Shown here in pieces: positions 24,876 to 33,863 of a stretch of 64,000 bases of DNA. Position 1 is the first letter of the stretch; each line of letters begins with the position of its first letter. The position numbers were made by a program, and so were the translations under genes. Under the pieces are notes generated by a model, which saw nothing but the letters and a program-made list of their open reading frames with translations, was not told where the DNA came from and did not search any database. Location of the stretch: the NCBI GenBank assembly GCA_038251405.1, contig JBBSBH010000012.1, forward strand, positions 1 through 64,000, read 5' to 3'. This DNA comes from JADJLQ01 sp038251405 (GTDB taxonomy: Bacteria; Bacteroidota; Bacteroidia; Chitinophagales; Saprospiraceae).

Positions 24876-26859
24876 TCGTATGATAATGTTTGTCTAAAAG
24901 TAAACGAAATTTTTGAATTGATTCTTCAGGCATTTCGCAAATAAATTTATGACAAAGTGAATATCCATTTTCAAAATCAGTGGAAGCATGAAAAATGGGG
25001 TTAGGAATATAAATAGTTAATAACTCAGCCATCTTTTCAAATTCTTTAGTTTTTACCTCAATCCATCCTTCTTTTTTGCATAAAAGCATGGATGCCCAGT
25101 GGCTTAAAGATTCTGGGTATTTTACAATCGAACCCGCCATATTCTCTAGCATCCTTTCACCAATTTCTTCCCATTCAAATTTGTTTAGTAACCTTCCCAA
25201 CCGAATTAGATTGAGAGCCATCATTCCTGAGGCAGAGGGCATAGTTTGGTCATACAAGTCATCGACTTGAGCTATCAGATCATTAGATTGAGAATACTTA
25301 AATGATTGGTTAATAGGGTCATAGAAATATTGGAAACTATAATTCATTAATTCCCCGGCCTTTGAAAGATAATGTTCCTTTTCGGTTAACAGATATCCGT
25401 GCATACAGGCAGATATACCAAATGCAAGATCATCCAACATGGCAGGAATAGGGCTATTCAACTGGTGCAAATAGTTGTTAGGGGCTAAACATTTGGCTAC
25501 CAAAAAATCGAGTACTCGATCAGCTTTGTTCAAATATTCAATTTCAGAAAAAGCTTCATATGCTTGAAACCAGCCCTCGATCAGTAACGCATTCCATGAC
25601 ACCAGTATCTTGGTATCGATTAATGGGTGAACTCTTTCCGACCTGATTTTCAGTAATTTATCTTTAATTTTTTGAAACTTATTTGAGTATAAATCACGCT
25701 CTTCTTCGAGGTTTGGTTTTATCCACAAAATGTTTTTAGTCCTTCCATCTGAATGAAATGGGTCCCGCCAATTTCCTTCTTCAGAAATTTCGAAAATAGA
25801 ATCCAAAATATTGTATTCTGTATCGGAGAGAGCGGATTTTAATTCCTCAACAGTCCATACATAATATCTTCCCTCTTCACCCTCACTATCAGCATCTATA
25901 GCGCTAAAATATCCACCTTCGTTTGATTTCATTGAATAATCAAGCCAACTTGTAGTCTCCATCACTACTTTTTTAAACAATGGATCTTTTCTATATTTAT
26001 ACGCCTTACTGTAAATGGAAATTAATTGAGCATTATCGTAAAGCATTTTTTCGAAATGAGGAATATTCCATTCTTTATCTGTAGCATAACGGGCGAATCC
26101 GCCTGCCAGTTGATCATAGATACCTGCCCGGGCCATTTTTCTCAAGGTAAAAAAGACAAAATCCAGAGCATCTTTATTACCTGAAAAAAAATATATATCT
26201 AATAATAGCGTCAATGAGTGAATCGATGGAAATTTTGGAGCTGCGCCAAATCCCCCATGCGCCCGATCAAAGCGAGAACTAATGGATTGGTAGAGCTTAT
26301 TGACGATATCATCTTTTGCGATGTCAATTTTCTCCAACCTGGATACCTGGCGTAAAGTCTGGGAAGCATTGGAAATGTATTTTATCATTCGATCAGCCTG
26401 ATCTTCTATTTCTTGTTTTTTCTCATGAACCATTTTTACAATGAATTGCAAAACTTGGAGCCAGGAAGGTCTTTGATGCATAGGCTGAGGTGGAAAATAA
26501 GTACCTCCATAAAATGGTTTGAGTTCTGGAGTAAGGAAACAATTCAAAGGCCACCCACCCTGACCCGTAATAGAAACTATGGCATCCATGTAGATTTTGT
26601 CTAAATCAGGTCGCTCCTCCCGATCCAGCTTTATACAGACAAAATTTGCGTTCATATACTCGGCCACTTTAATATCACTAAATGATTCATGTTCCATTAC
26701 ATGGCACCAGTGACAACTACTATAGCCAATACTCAATAAAATTGGCTTGTCTTCAATTTTAGCCTTATTCAGCGCTACTTCACCCCATGGATACCAGTCG
26801 ACAGGATTATTTTTATGTTGAAGTAAATAAGGGCTATGTTCAAATTGTAATCTATTCAA
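24868..26859 (-). CDS. DUF255 thioredoxin-like/six-hairpin protein (YyaL/SPATA20 family)
   Basis: A 663-residue protein with an N-terminal DUF255 thioredoxin-like domain (1-165). Motifs are SPYLLQHKNNPVDWYPWG, a CxxC-type CHWC at 49-52, REERPDLD and GQGGWPLNCFLTPE. The rest is an N-acylglucosamine-epimerase-like (alpha/alpha)6 barrel with FDRAHGGFGAAPKFP and HFEKMLYDNAQL. The exact function is unsettled. It overlaps the porP gene by 8 bp, so it probably leads the T9SS transcript. The predicted start codon is TTG at 26859; no ATG fits the conserved beginning. Confidence 0.9.
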   Translation of the reverse strand: MNRLQFEHSPYLLQHKNNPVDWYPWGEVALNKAKIEDKPILLSIGYSSCHWCHVMEHESFSDIKVAEYMNANFVCIKLDREERPDLDKIYMDAIVSITGQGGWPLNCFLTPELKPFYGGTYFPPQPMHQRPSWLQVLQFIVKMVHEKKQEIEDQADRMIKYISNASQTLRQVSRLEKIDIAKDDIVNKLYQSISSRFDRAHGGFGAAPKFPSIHSLTLLLDIYFFSGNKDALDFVFFTLRKMARAGIYDQLAGGFARYATDKEWNIPHFEKMLYDNAQLISIYSKAYKYRKDPLFKKVVMETTSWLDYSMKSNEGGYFSAIDADSEGEEGRYYVWTVEELKSALSDTEYNILDSIFEISEEGNWRDPFHSDGRTKNILWIKPNLEEERDLYSNKFQKIKDKLLKIRSERVHPLIDTKILVSWNALLIEGWFQAYEAFSEIEYLNKADRVLDFLVAKCLAPNNYLHQLNSPIPAMLDDLAFGISACMHGYLLTEKEHYLSKAGELMNYSFQYFYDPINQSFKYSQSNDLIAQVDDLYDQTMPSASGMMALNLIRLGRLLNKFEWEEIGERMLENMAGSIVKYPESLSHWASMLLCKKEGWIEVKTKEFEKMAELLTIYIPNPIFHASTDFENGYSLCHKFICEMPEESIQKFRLLLDKHYHTSV

Positions 26860-26902
26860 TGCAAATTAATTGTAAAATAAATATACTTAGGTTTCGGATT
26901 CA

Positions 26903-27670
26903 TCAGACTTTAATACTCAATGTATCATATGCCAATCGCACATTCAAAGGTAGTTCTTCTTCAATGGTTTGATGAAAGCCCATTTGATGGCTCATGTGTA
27001 TAATATATGCCTGACGAGGATTGATTTTCTTTATTTCGCTTAGCGCTTTAGCCAGAGTAAAATGGGAGTGGTGGGCCTGATGATGGAGGGCATTGATCAC
27101 TAAAGTATCTATCTTGTAAATTGAATGTAAGGTAGACTCTGGAATACCATTGGCATCCGTGATATAAGCTAACTTATCGTCGAATCTAAAGCCTAAAATA
27201 TTTAAATGGCCATGCTGAATTGCCAATGGATAAACTCTAATTGTATCCAGAATAAATTCTTCGAATGGATTGATAGTAAACAAATTAAACTTTGGAGCAC
27301 CCGGATACTTTTGCACTGTAAATGCATAATCAAATTTAACTTTAATGATATCATGAACATATGATTGGGCATAAATATCCATGCCCTGATGATGCTTAAA
27401 ACCAAGTGGTCTGAGATCATCTAATCCACCTGTATGATCATAATGTTCGTGCGTGATCAACACTTTCTTTAACGCTGAAATACCCGTTCGCAATAATTGT
27501 TGCCTAATATCCGGGCCGCTATCTATTAAAATGGTGGAATCATCTTTGGTGATTAAAGCCGCACATCTTAACCTCTTGTCCCTATCGTCGATAGACTTGC
27601 ATACTTCACAATCGCACCCTATTACTGGAATTCCCTGCGAAGTGCCCGTTCCCAAAAAGGTCAGCTTCAC
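26903..27670 (-). CDS. PhnP-like MBL-fold metallo-hydrolase
   Basis: A 255-residue metallo-beta-lactamase-fold phosphodiesterase. Motifs are MKLTFLGTGTSQGIP, a zinc-binding CDCEVC (19-24), ILIDSGPD, HEHYDHTGG (His74, His76, Asp78, His79), TDANGIP and IIHMSHQMG. The pattern resembles PhnP cyclic-nucleotide/phosphoribosyl phosphodiesterases. No phn genes are present, so the substrate is unknown. The GTG start overlaps the upstream gene's stop by 4 bp, so the two are an operon. Confidence 0.87.
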   Translation of the reverse strand: MKLTFLGTGTSQGIPVIGCDCEVCKSIDDRDKRLRCAALITKDDSTILIDSGPDIRQQLLRTGISALKKVLITHEHYDHTGGLDDLRPLGFKHHQGMDIYAQSYVHDIIKVKFDYAFTVQKYPGAPKFNLFTINPFEEFILDTIRVYPLAIQHGHLNILGFRFDDKLAYITDANGIPESTLHSIYKIDTLVINALHHQAHHSHFTLAKALSEIKKINPRQAYIIHMSHQMGFHQTIEEELPLNVRLAYDTLSIKV

Positions 27671-27957
27671 ACCATTTCCTCTTTTTCAGATTCTACAAGT
27701 ATATTCTGATACAAAGCCATTGAAGATTCGCTGATCACCTCAGTGTTAATGGCCAATTGTGGGATAATATCCAAAAATGCAATTATTCTTCCTTCAGCCT
27801 CGAAAAATCGATTGATGATCACCAGGTTGCGACTTTCCAATACACAGAATCCCGACTGAAAATTTCCCTTTTCATAACGAATGATATAGCCTGCTTCATG
27901 CAGCAATTGTTCTATTTTGTCAAGGGTATTTTTGGTAAATCTTATTTTTGAAGCCAT
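27667..27957 (-). CDS. Conserved hypothetical protein coupled to the MBL hydrolase
   Basis: A 96-residue soluble protein from the ATG at 27957 (MASKIRFTKNTLDKIEQLL). It contains GYIIRYEKGNFQSGFCVLE and VIINRFFEAEGRI blocks. I do not recognise a domain name, but similar short proteins occur beside PhnP-like genes in other Bacteroidota. The frame could start 8 codons earlier (27981), but the later ATG gives the conserved-looking beginning. A CAAATTTG box (one mismatch to TAnnTTTG) is 6 nt upstream. Confidence 0.7.
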   Translation of the reverse strand: MASKIRFTKNTLDKIEQLLHEAGYIIRYEKGNFQSGFCVLESRNLVIINRFFEAEGRIIAFLDIIPQLAINTEVISESSMALYQNILVESEKEEMV

Positions 27958-28122
27958 ATCTTGCAAATTTGAAAAAATCAAGGACGCCTTGTTGTTATTT
28001 TTTTCGTTTAGTTAAATAGTTTTCCTATTATGAGTTGATTAGAAACATTTTTCTATAGAACCCGAGCAAAAATCAGAAATTACTCGGTGTAAGTGAAATT
28101 TTTCTATATAATTTTTTTTAAT

Positions 28123-28782
28123 ATGTTGATCCGTTTCATATTGGTGTCGCTTTGTGTGCTGATTATCAGCCACTCAGCTATTTCACAAAATTTGAGATTT
28201 GGATCTGGTTTGATCGCTGGAATCAATCTAGCTCAGGTAGATGGAGATGATATGCAAGGATATGATAAATCCGGACTGAATTTCGGCCTGAGAGGAATTG
28301 CTTTTATACTTCCAAAATTAGAGATTCAGACAGAATTGACATATTCTCAGCAAGGAAGCCAATCAAAAAGTTTCAAGCAGGAGATCCATAATGGTAGAAA
28401 ATTATACCTGGATTATGGGGGGGTCACTGGTTTAATAGCTATCAATGATTGGTATCATCCCATTAAAGAGTTTTATAGATTCCAGCTTATTGGTGGCGTT
28501 TCACTGAAAAGATTGATTAGATCAGATTACTATGATGGAATTCGCTCAGATACCCGAAAAGTGAATTTCAAGGATGTAAGTCCTTATTTTTCGACTACTG
28601 ATTTTTCCATGATATTAGGAGCAAATTTCAAATTAACTCCAAAAGCAGGTTTGTCATTTAGGTATAATAGATCATTTAATTATTTATTGGATTCAGAAGC
28701 AGTACAACAATACTTTGAGCGAAAGCAAATCATTTCTATGAAACAGTATTTTCTTTCAGCGGATGTATTTTATCAGTTCTAG
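28123..28782 (+). CDS. PorT-like outer-membrane beta-barrel protein
   Basis: A 219-residue predicted outer-membrane barrel with a signal peptide from the ATG at 28123 (MLIRFILVSLCVLIISHSAISQ). The mature part has alternating beta strands typical of PF13568 (FGSGLIAGINLAQVDGDD, GLRGIAFILPKLEIQTELTY, FYRFQLIGGVSLKRLI), ending with an aromatic residue (FYQF). This family includes PorT, but true T9SS PorT function is not established by sequence here. A GTG 10 codons earlier is a less likely start. Confidence 0.8.
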   Translation: MLIRFILVSLCVLIISHSAISQNLRFGSGLIAGINLAQVDGDDMQGYDKSGLNFGLRGIAFILPKLEIQTELTYSQQGSQSKSFKQEIHNGRKLYLDYGGVTGLIAINDWYHPIKEFYRFQLIGGVSLKRLIRSDYYDGIRSDTRKVNFKDVSPYFSTTDFSMILGANFKLTPKAGLSFRYNRSFNYLLDSEAVQQYFERKQIISMKQYFLSADVFYQF

Positions 28783-28793
28783 GTTTAGTTGAT

Positions 28794-28801
28794 TAATTTT
28801 G
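28794..28801 (+). promoter_or_regulatory. -7 box TAATTTTG exactly 4 nt from an ATG (leaderless)
   Basis: A perfect TAnnTTTG, then TTCA, then the ATG at 28806. It lies just after the stop of the upstream barrel gene. Confidence 0.55.
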
Positions 28802-28805
28802 TTCA

Positions 28806-29267
28806 ATGAAATTTATAGCTCTTTTTTTATTATACGTTGGCTGTATAATAACCGCTTGTAAAGACAACCCAAAATCGTCAGCCGCTGCTAATCCAAAAGC
28901 GATTGAAAAATCGGTAGTTACAGCTGAAGATATTGAAAGAATTGCCCATGAAGCAGATTACGTAGATATTCTATTTTTCAATATGGCAATCAGTGTAAGT
29001 CAGACCGACAGGGCATCCATAGTACAAACTGCCCATTTTTTCAGTCCTGAAGTAAAAACAAATACTTCAACTTGCCCGTCTATGGGCAGGATCACTCTAC
29101 AGTCTAAAGGAAAAATCCTGATAGAAGCAGACATCCATTTTCAAGGTGTTTGTAAGTATTTTACAATCATAGAAAATAAAAAACCTATAGGGGTTACGAT
29201 GATGACAAAAGAAGGTGAGTATTTTCTGTCTTCACTAATAAATAATTACCAGCCAGAAAAAAAATAA
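28806..29267 (+). CDS. Hypothetical lipoprotein
   Basis: A 153-residue protein with a lipoprotein signal (MKFIALFLLYVGCIITAC, Cys18). Two further cysteines in the mature part (TCPSMGRITL and GVCKYFTI) could form a disulfide. The fold is predicted as mixed alpha/beta and no family is recognised. It is convergent with rbfA, with the stops adjacent. The promoter predicts a leaderless message. Confidence 0.65.
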   Translation: MKFIALFLLYVGCIITACKDNPKSSAAANPKAIEKSVVTAEDIERIAHEADYVDILFFNMAISVSQTDRASIVQTAHFFSPEVKTNTSTCPSMGRITLQSKGKILIEADIHFQGVCKYFTIIENKKPIGVTMMTKEGEYFLSSLINNYQPEKK

Positions 29268-29642
29268 TCAACTATTTAATGGAGAATTATTTGATCCTTC
29301 GAGCTTCTTAAAAAGAGCATCAACTCGATACATTTCGTCCAATGTTTCATCAATAAAAAATTCGAACACAGGCATTCTTCTTAATTGATTGCGCAATCGA
29401 TGATACATACTTTGTTTCAATCTATGCTCATTTTCTTTTATTAGTGCCAGCACTGCATTTTTATCTTCTGTATTATAAATGCTGATATATATACGGGCAA
29501 GTTGTAAATCAGAAGCTACTTTAACTGAAGTAACCGTCACCAAAGGTTCTTTACCATATATATTCAGGCCCTCCTGTTGAAATACAAATGAGAAATTTCT
29601 AAGTATCATTTCCGCTACCTGCAATTGTCTTTTTGATTCCAT
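29268..29642 (-). CDS. rbfA: Ribosome-binding factor A
   Basis: A 124-residue protein for late 16S rRNA maturation and 30S assembly. The blocks LVTVTSVKVASDLQLARIYISIYN, LRNQLRRMPVFEFFID and DETLDEMYRVDALF are diagnostic. The ATG at 29642 (MESKRQLQVAEMILRN) gives the usual N-terminus. The frame's earlier TTG at 29666 belongs to a TATCTTTG promoter box (29664-29671). Confidence 0.93.
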   Translation of the reverse strand: MESKRQLQVAEMILRNFSFVFQQEGLNIYGKEPLVTVTSVKVASDLQLARIYISIYNTEDKNAVLALIKENEHRLKQSMYHRLRNQLRRMPVFEFFIDETLDEMYRVDALFKKLEGSNNSPLNS

Positions 29643-29663
29643 ATCTATACGATCAGTTAAACA

Positions 29664-29671
29664 CAAAGATA
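29664..29671 (-). promoter_or_regulatory. -7 box TATCTTTG upstream of rbfA
   Basis: A perfect TAnnTTTG on the minus strand, 21 nt before the rbfA ATG at 29642. Confidence 0.55.
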
Positions 29672-29728
29672 CAAAGTATTGGGTCTAAAAAAGTTTAAGA
29701 TGATCATAATGCTTTAGTCTTCAATCTG

Positions 29729-29736
29729 TAATTTTG
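29729..29736 (+). promoter_or_regulatory. -7 box TAATTTTG upstream of recG
   Basis: A perfect TAnnTTTG, 34 nt before the recG GTG and 2 nt before a tiny ATG-initiated frame (29739-29774). Confidence 0.5.
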
Positions 29737-29738
29737 GC

Positions 29739-29774
29739 ATGTCATCTTCAATCAAAAGTAAATTCATCGAGTGA
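29739..29774 (+). CDS. Possible 11-codon upstream ORF coupled to recG
   Basis: An ATG directly after the promoter box opens MSSSIKSKFIE, whose TGA overlaps the recG GTG start (GTGA). It may allow coupled reinitiation at a weak GTG start on a leaderless message. A chance ORF is also possible. Confidence 0.3.
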   Translation: MSSSIKSKFIE

Positions 29775-31870
29775 ATTACCTGGATAGTCCTATAGAGTAT
29801 CTGAAAGGCATAGGCCCGGCAAAAGCAGAATTACTAAAAACTGAATTGAACATTTTCACTTTTTACGATCTTCTGCAGGCATTTCCATTTCGATATATAG
29901 ATAGGTCAATAATCACTTTGGTAAAAAACATCAGAGATGATGGTGTACCCGTACAACTAAAAGGTAAATTAGGTAAAGTTGTAGTGTCTGGTGCAAAATA
30001 TCAAAAAAGAATAAATGCATCCTTTGGTGATCATACAGGCACTATCGGATTAGTTTGGTTTCAAGGAGCCTCCTGGCTTGAATCATACCTGATCCCTGGG
30101 GAAGAATACCTTATCTATGGCAAAATAGTTTTTTCGGGCAATAAATTCTCAATGGCTCATCCAGAGATGGAATTGGCCTCTGAGATTAAAAGAAACCCTG
30201 GATTAGAACCTGTATATAGCAGTACTGAAAAACTAAATAATAAAGGCCTGGATGCAAAGGGGAGGAGAAAAGGAATAGCAGTACTTTTTGAAAAACTGTC
30301 TGAGCGGGACCTACCCGAAACACTACCAGCTTATCTGTTGAAAATGAAGAAACTATGCACTCGATATGAGTCTATGAAATGGATACATTTGCCCTCATCC
30401 CAGCACGAACTAGAGATTGCTTCTACCCGAATAAAGTTTGAAGAATTGTTTTTTCAGCAACTTAAAATGCTCTCTTCAAAGACGATGAGAAAAAAATTGG
30501 TTCACGGACCAATATTCAAAGCTGTAGGTGACTTCTTCAATCAATTTTATCATAAGAATTTAAAATTCGAACTTACTGAAGCTCAGAAAAAAGTAATCAA
30601 AGAAATAAGAGCTGACACTGCATCGGGCATTCAAATGAATAGATTATTGCAAGGCGATGTGGGTGCAGGTAAAACCATCGTCGCTCTAATGGTGATGCTG
30701 ATCGCTATAGACAATGACTATCAGGCCTGCTTAATGGCTCCAACAGAAATATTAGCCCAGCAACATTTTGCATCTATATCTAAAATGCTCAAAGGTATTG
30801 GCCTGCAGGTTGGCTTACTCACGGGTAGTGTGAAAGGAAAGAAACGAAAAGCAGTATTAGCCTCTGTTGAAAAGGGCGAAATAAATATTATGGTGGGCAC
30901 TCATGCTCTTTTAGAAGATCCAGTTCAATTTAAAAATCTGGGAATTGCTGTAATAGATGAACAACATAGGTTTGGAGTAGCTCAACGTGCCAATCTGTGG
31001 CAAAAAAATGAAGAAGTATCACCTCATATACTTGTCATGACCGCTACCCCTATACCACGTACATTAAGTATGGTCTATTATGGAGATCTCGATATAAGTA
31101 TCATAGATCAACTGCCTCCGGGCAGAAAGCCTGTAAAAACCATGCATTTTTATGAACCCAGCAGACCCCAATTAAATCAATTTATCAAAAGCCAGATCGA
31201 AGAAGGAAGGCAAATTTATATAGTATATCCATTGATAGAAGAGTCTGAAAAATTAGATCTCAAAGATTTAAATAATGGATATGAGATATTACTTCAACAT
31301 TTTCCCAGACCAAAATATCAAATGAGTCTTCTTCATGGGAGAATGAGATCATTGGACAAAGATGAAGAAATGAGAAGATTCACCCATGGCAAGACTCAAA
31401 TACTAGTGTCTACTACCGTAATTGAAGTTGGGGTAGATGTGCCTAATGCCAGTGTGATGGTGATAGAAAATGCCGAACGATTTGGACTATCTCAATTACA
31501 TCAACTCAGAGGACGAGTGGGAAGGGGAGCTGATCAATCCTATTGTATTTTAATGAGCAGTTACAAACTTTCAGAACAAGGCCGAATCCGTTTGAAAACA
31601 ATGTGTGAGACTACGGATGGATTTAAAATAGCAGAAGTAGATCTTGAACTCAGAGGGCCGGGTGATATAGAAGGTACCCGACAGAGTGGAAGTGTTGATT
31701 TCAAATTGGTAAATTTAGCAAATGACTTACCCCTGCTTGAACAGGTAAAATCTATCGTCGAAAAAATTTTAGACCGAGATCCGGAACTGATTCATCCAGC
31801 CAACCTTTTATTAAGAAAGTATTTAATGAAAGATTCCAAAGACAAGCTGGCCTGGAGCAATATATCATAG
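29771..31870 (+). CDS. recG: ATP-dependent DNA helicase RecG
   Basis: A 699-residue branched-DNA helicase for fork reversal and recombination. The N-terminal wedge/OB region (1-170) contains YLKGIGPAKAELL and FPFRYIDRS. The helicase core has Walker A GDVGAGKT (near residue 295), DEQH (near 395), the TATPIPRTL motif, and the C-terminal HQLRGRVGRG motif. The length is normal. The start is GTG, giving MNYLDSPIEYLKG as in other Bacteroidota RecG. Confidence 0.97.
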   Translation: MNYLDSPIEYLKGIGPAKAELLKTELNIFTFYDLLQAFPFRYIDRSIITLVKNIRDDGVPVQLKGKLGKVVVSGAKYQKRINASFGDHTGTIGLVWFQGASWLESYLIPGEEYLIYGKIVFSGNKFSMAHPEMELASEIKRNPGLEPVYSSTEKLNNKGLDAKGRRKGIAVLFEKLSERDLPETLPAYLLKMKKLCTRYESMKWIHLPSSQHELEIASTRIKFEELFFQQLKMLSSKTMRKKLVHGPIFKAVGDFFNQFYHKNLKFELTEAQKKVIKEIRADTASGIQMNRLLQGDVGAGKTIVALMVMLIAIDNDYQACLMAPTEILAQQHFASISKMLKGIGLQVGLLTGSVKGKKRKAVLASVEKGEINIMVGTHALLEDPVQFKNLGIAVIDEQHRFGVAQRANLWQKNEEVSPHILVMTATPIPRTLSMVYYGDLDISIIDQLPPGRKPVKTMHFYEPSRPQLNQFIKSQIEEGRQIYIVYPLIEESEKLDLKDLNNGYEILLQHFPRPKYQMSLLHGRMRSLDKDEEMRRFTHGKTQILVSTTVIEVGVDVPNASVMVIENAERFGLSQLHQLRGRVGRGADQSYCILMSSYKLSEQGRIRLKTMCETTDGFKIAEVDLELRGPGDIEGTRQSGSVDFKLVNLANDLPLLEQVKSIVEKILDRDPELIHPANLLLRKYLMKDSKDKLAWSNIS

Positions 31871-31937
31871 ACTTATTGATTTGTCGGTGATTGTATCCCG
31901 TTAATAGATATTATTTTTAAAGTTTATATTAGTGGGA

Positions 31938-31945
31938 TAGATTTG
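31938..31945 (+). promoter_or_regulatory. -7 box TAGATTTG
   Basis: A perfect TAnnTTTG, 23 nt before the ATG at 31969. Confidence 0.45.
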
Positions 31946-31968
31946 ATGTTCAAACTAAATTTAATACC

Positions 31969-32340
31969 ATGGCATCAAGACCATATAAAACGACAGGCTG
32001 TTTCAGATTTGCTATATTCCTTCTCATTTTTGCTCCATTGGCTTACTTAGGTGCCGCCTATTATAATGGCCAGGATGGAGTCGGAAATATTAAAAACATG
32101 TTCAATAAAGTTGTGAACGTATTTTCATCCAATAAGGCAAATGATACCCAAACGGTTTCAATACCCGTGGAATCTAATAAATCTACCAATACCGCTAATC
32201 CAGCACTTTCTATTGAAATCGCAGATTTAAAGTCAGCCGTGGAGAGGAAAGATAAAGAGATCAATACGTTGATCAATGAAAATCTGGATTTGAAATTGAA
32301 ACTGAAGGAGTGTGAGGTGAAAAATACACCTGCTAAATAA
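31969..32340 (+). CDS. Hypothetical single-pass membrane protein with coiled coil
   Basis: A 123-residue protein: a short cytoplasmic N-terminus, TM at about 12-30 (FRFAIFLLIFAPLAYLGAAYY), a low-complexity Ser/Asn/Thr-rich linker (about 50-80), and a C-terminal charged coiled coil (about 83-117). No family is recognised. The arrangement suggests a small membrane-anchored scaffold. Confidence 0.6.
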   Translation: MASRPYKTTGCFRFAIFLLIFAPLAYLGAAYYNGQDGVGNIKNMFNKVVNVFSSNKANDTQTVSIPVESNKSTNTANPALSIEIADLKSAVERKDKEINTLINENLDLKLKLKECEVKNTPAK

Positions 32341-32397
32341 GTATTACATTTCATCTCAGACAAAACATTCGTAATTTTAATCCTAAAATCTTTAGAT

Positions 32398-32817
32398 ATG
32401 GGGTTAATTTATGCAGATATAGAGTTAATAAATGCAATTGATATCGGACTAGCTAAGCGGAATATTATTGGGGAAGAGGAAATAAAACGCATGAATGTGA
32501 AGATGTTAGTAGATACTGGTAGTATTTATATGTGTATAAATGAAACTGTACAGGAACAATTACAACTATCAATAGTTGAAAAAAGAAAAGGTCAATTAGC
32601 CGATGGGAGCATTGTTGAATACGAGGTAGCGGGCCCCATCGAGGTTAGATTTGAAAATAGACGGTGTGTAGTGGATGCAATGGTTTTACCAGGGGACAAT
32701 GAAATGCTTTTGGGGGCAATTCCTTTGGAGGATATGGATGTATTAGTCCATCCTTATCGACAAGAATTGGTGGTCAATCCAGATCATCCATATTTCGCTC
32801 AAATGAAAATTAAATAA
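32398..32817 (+). CDS. Clan AA retropepsin-like aspartic protease
   Basis: A 139-residue single-domain aspartic protease-like protein with catalytic motif MLVDTGS (Asp39). It has YMCINETVQEQL, a flap-like DGSIVEYEVAGPIEV and the hydrophobic-hydrophobic-Gly block MLLGAIPLEDMDVLVH. Such bacterial retropepsin homologues act as dimers. There is no signal peptide, and the substrate is unknown. Confidence 0.8.
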   Translation: MGLIYADIELINAIDIGLAKRNIIGEEEIKRMNVKMLVDTGSIYMCINETVQEQLQLSIVEKRKGQLADGSIVEYEVAGPIEVRFENRRCVVDAMVLPGDNEMLLGAIPLEDMDVLVHPYRQELVVNPDHPYFAQMKIK

Positions 32818-32917
32818 GTTTTAGTAATCTTTTAGATAGTAAGTTATCTATCGATTTATTATTTCCCTATTTGCCCAAATAGCTCGTTATTTGCATTTGA
32901 TAAAATCTGATATATAT

Positions 32918-33859
32918 ATGCAAAAACGAATTTTAGCCAATGATGGCATTGAAATAGATGGCAAAATAGCTTTGGAAGCTGCCGGATTTACAGTAGACAC
33001 CGCCAAAATAGAGCAAGCTGACCTTACGGAAGGTTTGAAAAAATACGAAATCCTTATTGTTAGAAGTGCTACTAAAGTACGCAAAGACCTTATAGATGCC
33101 AATCCTCATCTAAAGATTATAGCTCGTGGTGGTGTTGGCATGGACAATATAGATGTAGAATACGCTCGAAGCAAAGGAATAAAAGTAATCAATACACCCA
33201 ATGCGTCTTCAAGAGCTGTTGCCGAATTGGCGATGGCTCATATGTTTTCCCTATCCCGCATGATAAACCAATCGAACTCAGAAATGAGATCCTCAGCTGC
33301 CGATTTTGCTGCATTAAAGAAAAAATATTCCGCTGGCACACAACTATCAGGCAAAACATTAGGCATTATTGGTTTTGGTAGAATTGGCCAGGAATTGGCC
33401 AAGATGGCCATGGGTATTGGAATGAATATAGTAGCTGTAGATCCCATGATTTCAAATGCAAGCCTGAAGTTCTCCATTGGTAATCATGAATTTGCAATAG
33501 ATCTTAGAACTTCCTCTATGGAAGACCTTTTAAGTAATGCAGATTATATTTCATTGCATGTACCATCCGGTCAAAAGCCCATTTTAGCCGCTGCCGAAAT
33601 GTCAAAAATGAAAAAAGGTGCTTGCATTCTCAACACTGCCAGAGGTGGCACCATAGATGAAAACGATTTATTGGCTGCTTTAAAATCAGGCCATTTAGGT
33701 GGAGCCGGAATAGATGCTTTTATGAATGAACCGACTCCATCTGAAGAAATATTATCCAATTTAAAGATTTCACTTTCGCCACATATAGGAGGATCTACTG
33801 CTGAGGCCCAGGCTGCCATTGGCTTGGAATTGGCAGAAAAGATAAGTGCGGCTTATTAA
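32918..33859 (+). CDS. D-3-phosphoglycerate dehydrogenase-like 2-hydroxyacid dehydrogenase
   Basis: A 313-residue NAD-dependent dehydrogenase, the short SerA type without an ACT domain. It has ILIVRSATKVRKD, the substrate loop ARGGVGMDNID, NAD motif GKTLGIIGFGRIGQELA, TARGGTIDE (Arg), and SPHIGGSTAEAQ (catalytic His). Likely activity is 3-phosphoglycerate to 3-phosphohydroxypyruvate, the first step of serine synthesis. No serC is adjacent, so another hydroxyacid substrate is possible. The ATG at 32918 gives the family N-terminus; a TTG 9 codons earlier is less likely. Confidence 0.87.
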   Translation: MQKRILANDGIEIDGKIALEAAGFTVDTAKIEQADLTEGLKKYEILIVRSATKVRKDLIDANPHLKIIARGGVGMDNIDVEYARSKGIKVINTPNASSRAVAELAMAHMFSLSRMINQSNSEMRSSAADFAALKKKYSAGTQLSGKTLGIIGFGRIGQELAKMAMGIGMNIVAVDPMISNASLKFSIGNHEFAIDLRTSSMEDLLSNADYISLHVPSGQKPILAAAEMSKMKKGACILNTARGGTIDENDLLAALKSGHLGGAGIDAFMNEPTPSEEILSNLKISLSPHIGGSTAEAQAAIGLELAEKISAAY

Positions 33860-33863
33860 TAAA

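Noticed and set aside
28123..28782. Bona fide PorT of the T9SS
   Set aside because: The family match is only to the broad outer-membrane beta-barrel group; no PorT-specific feature or T9SS gene is adjacent.
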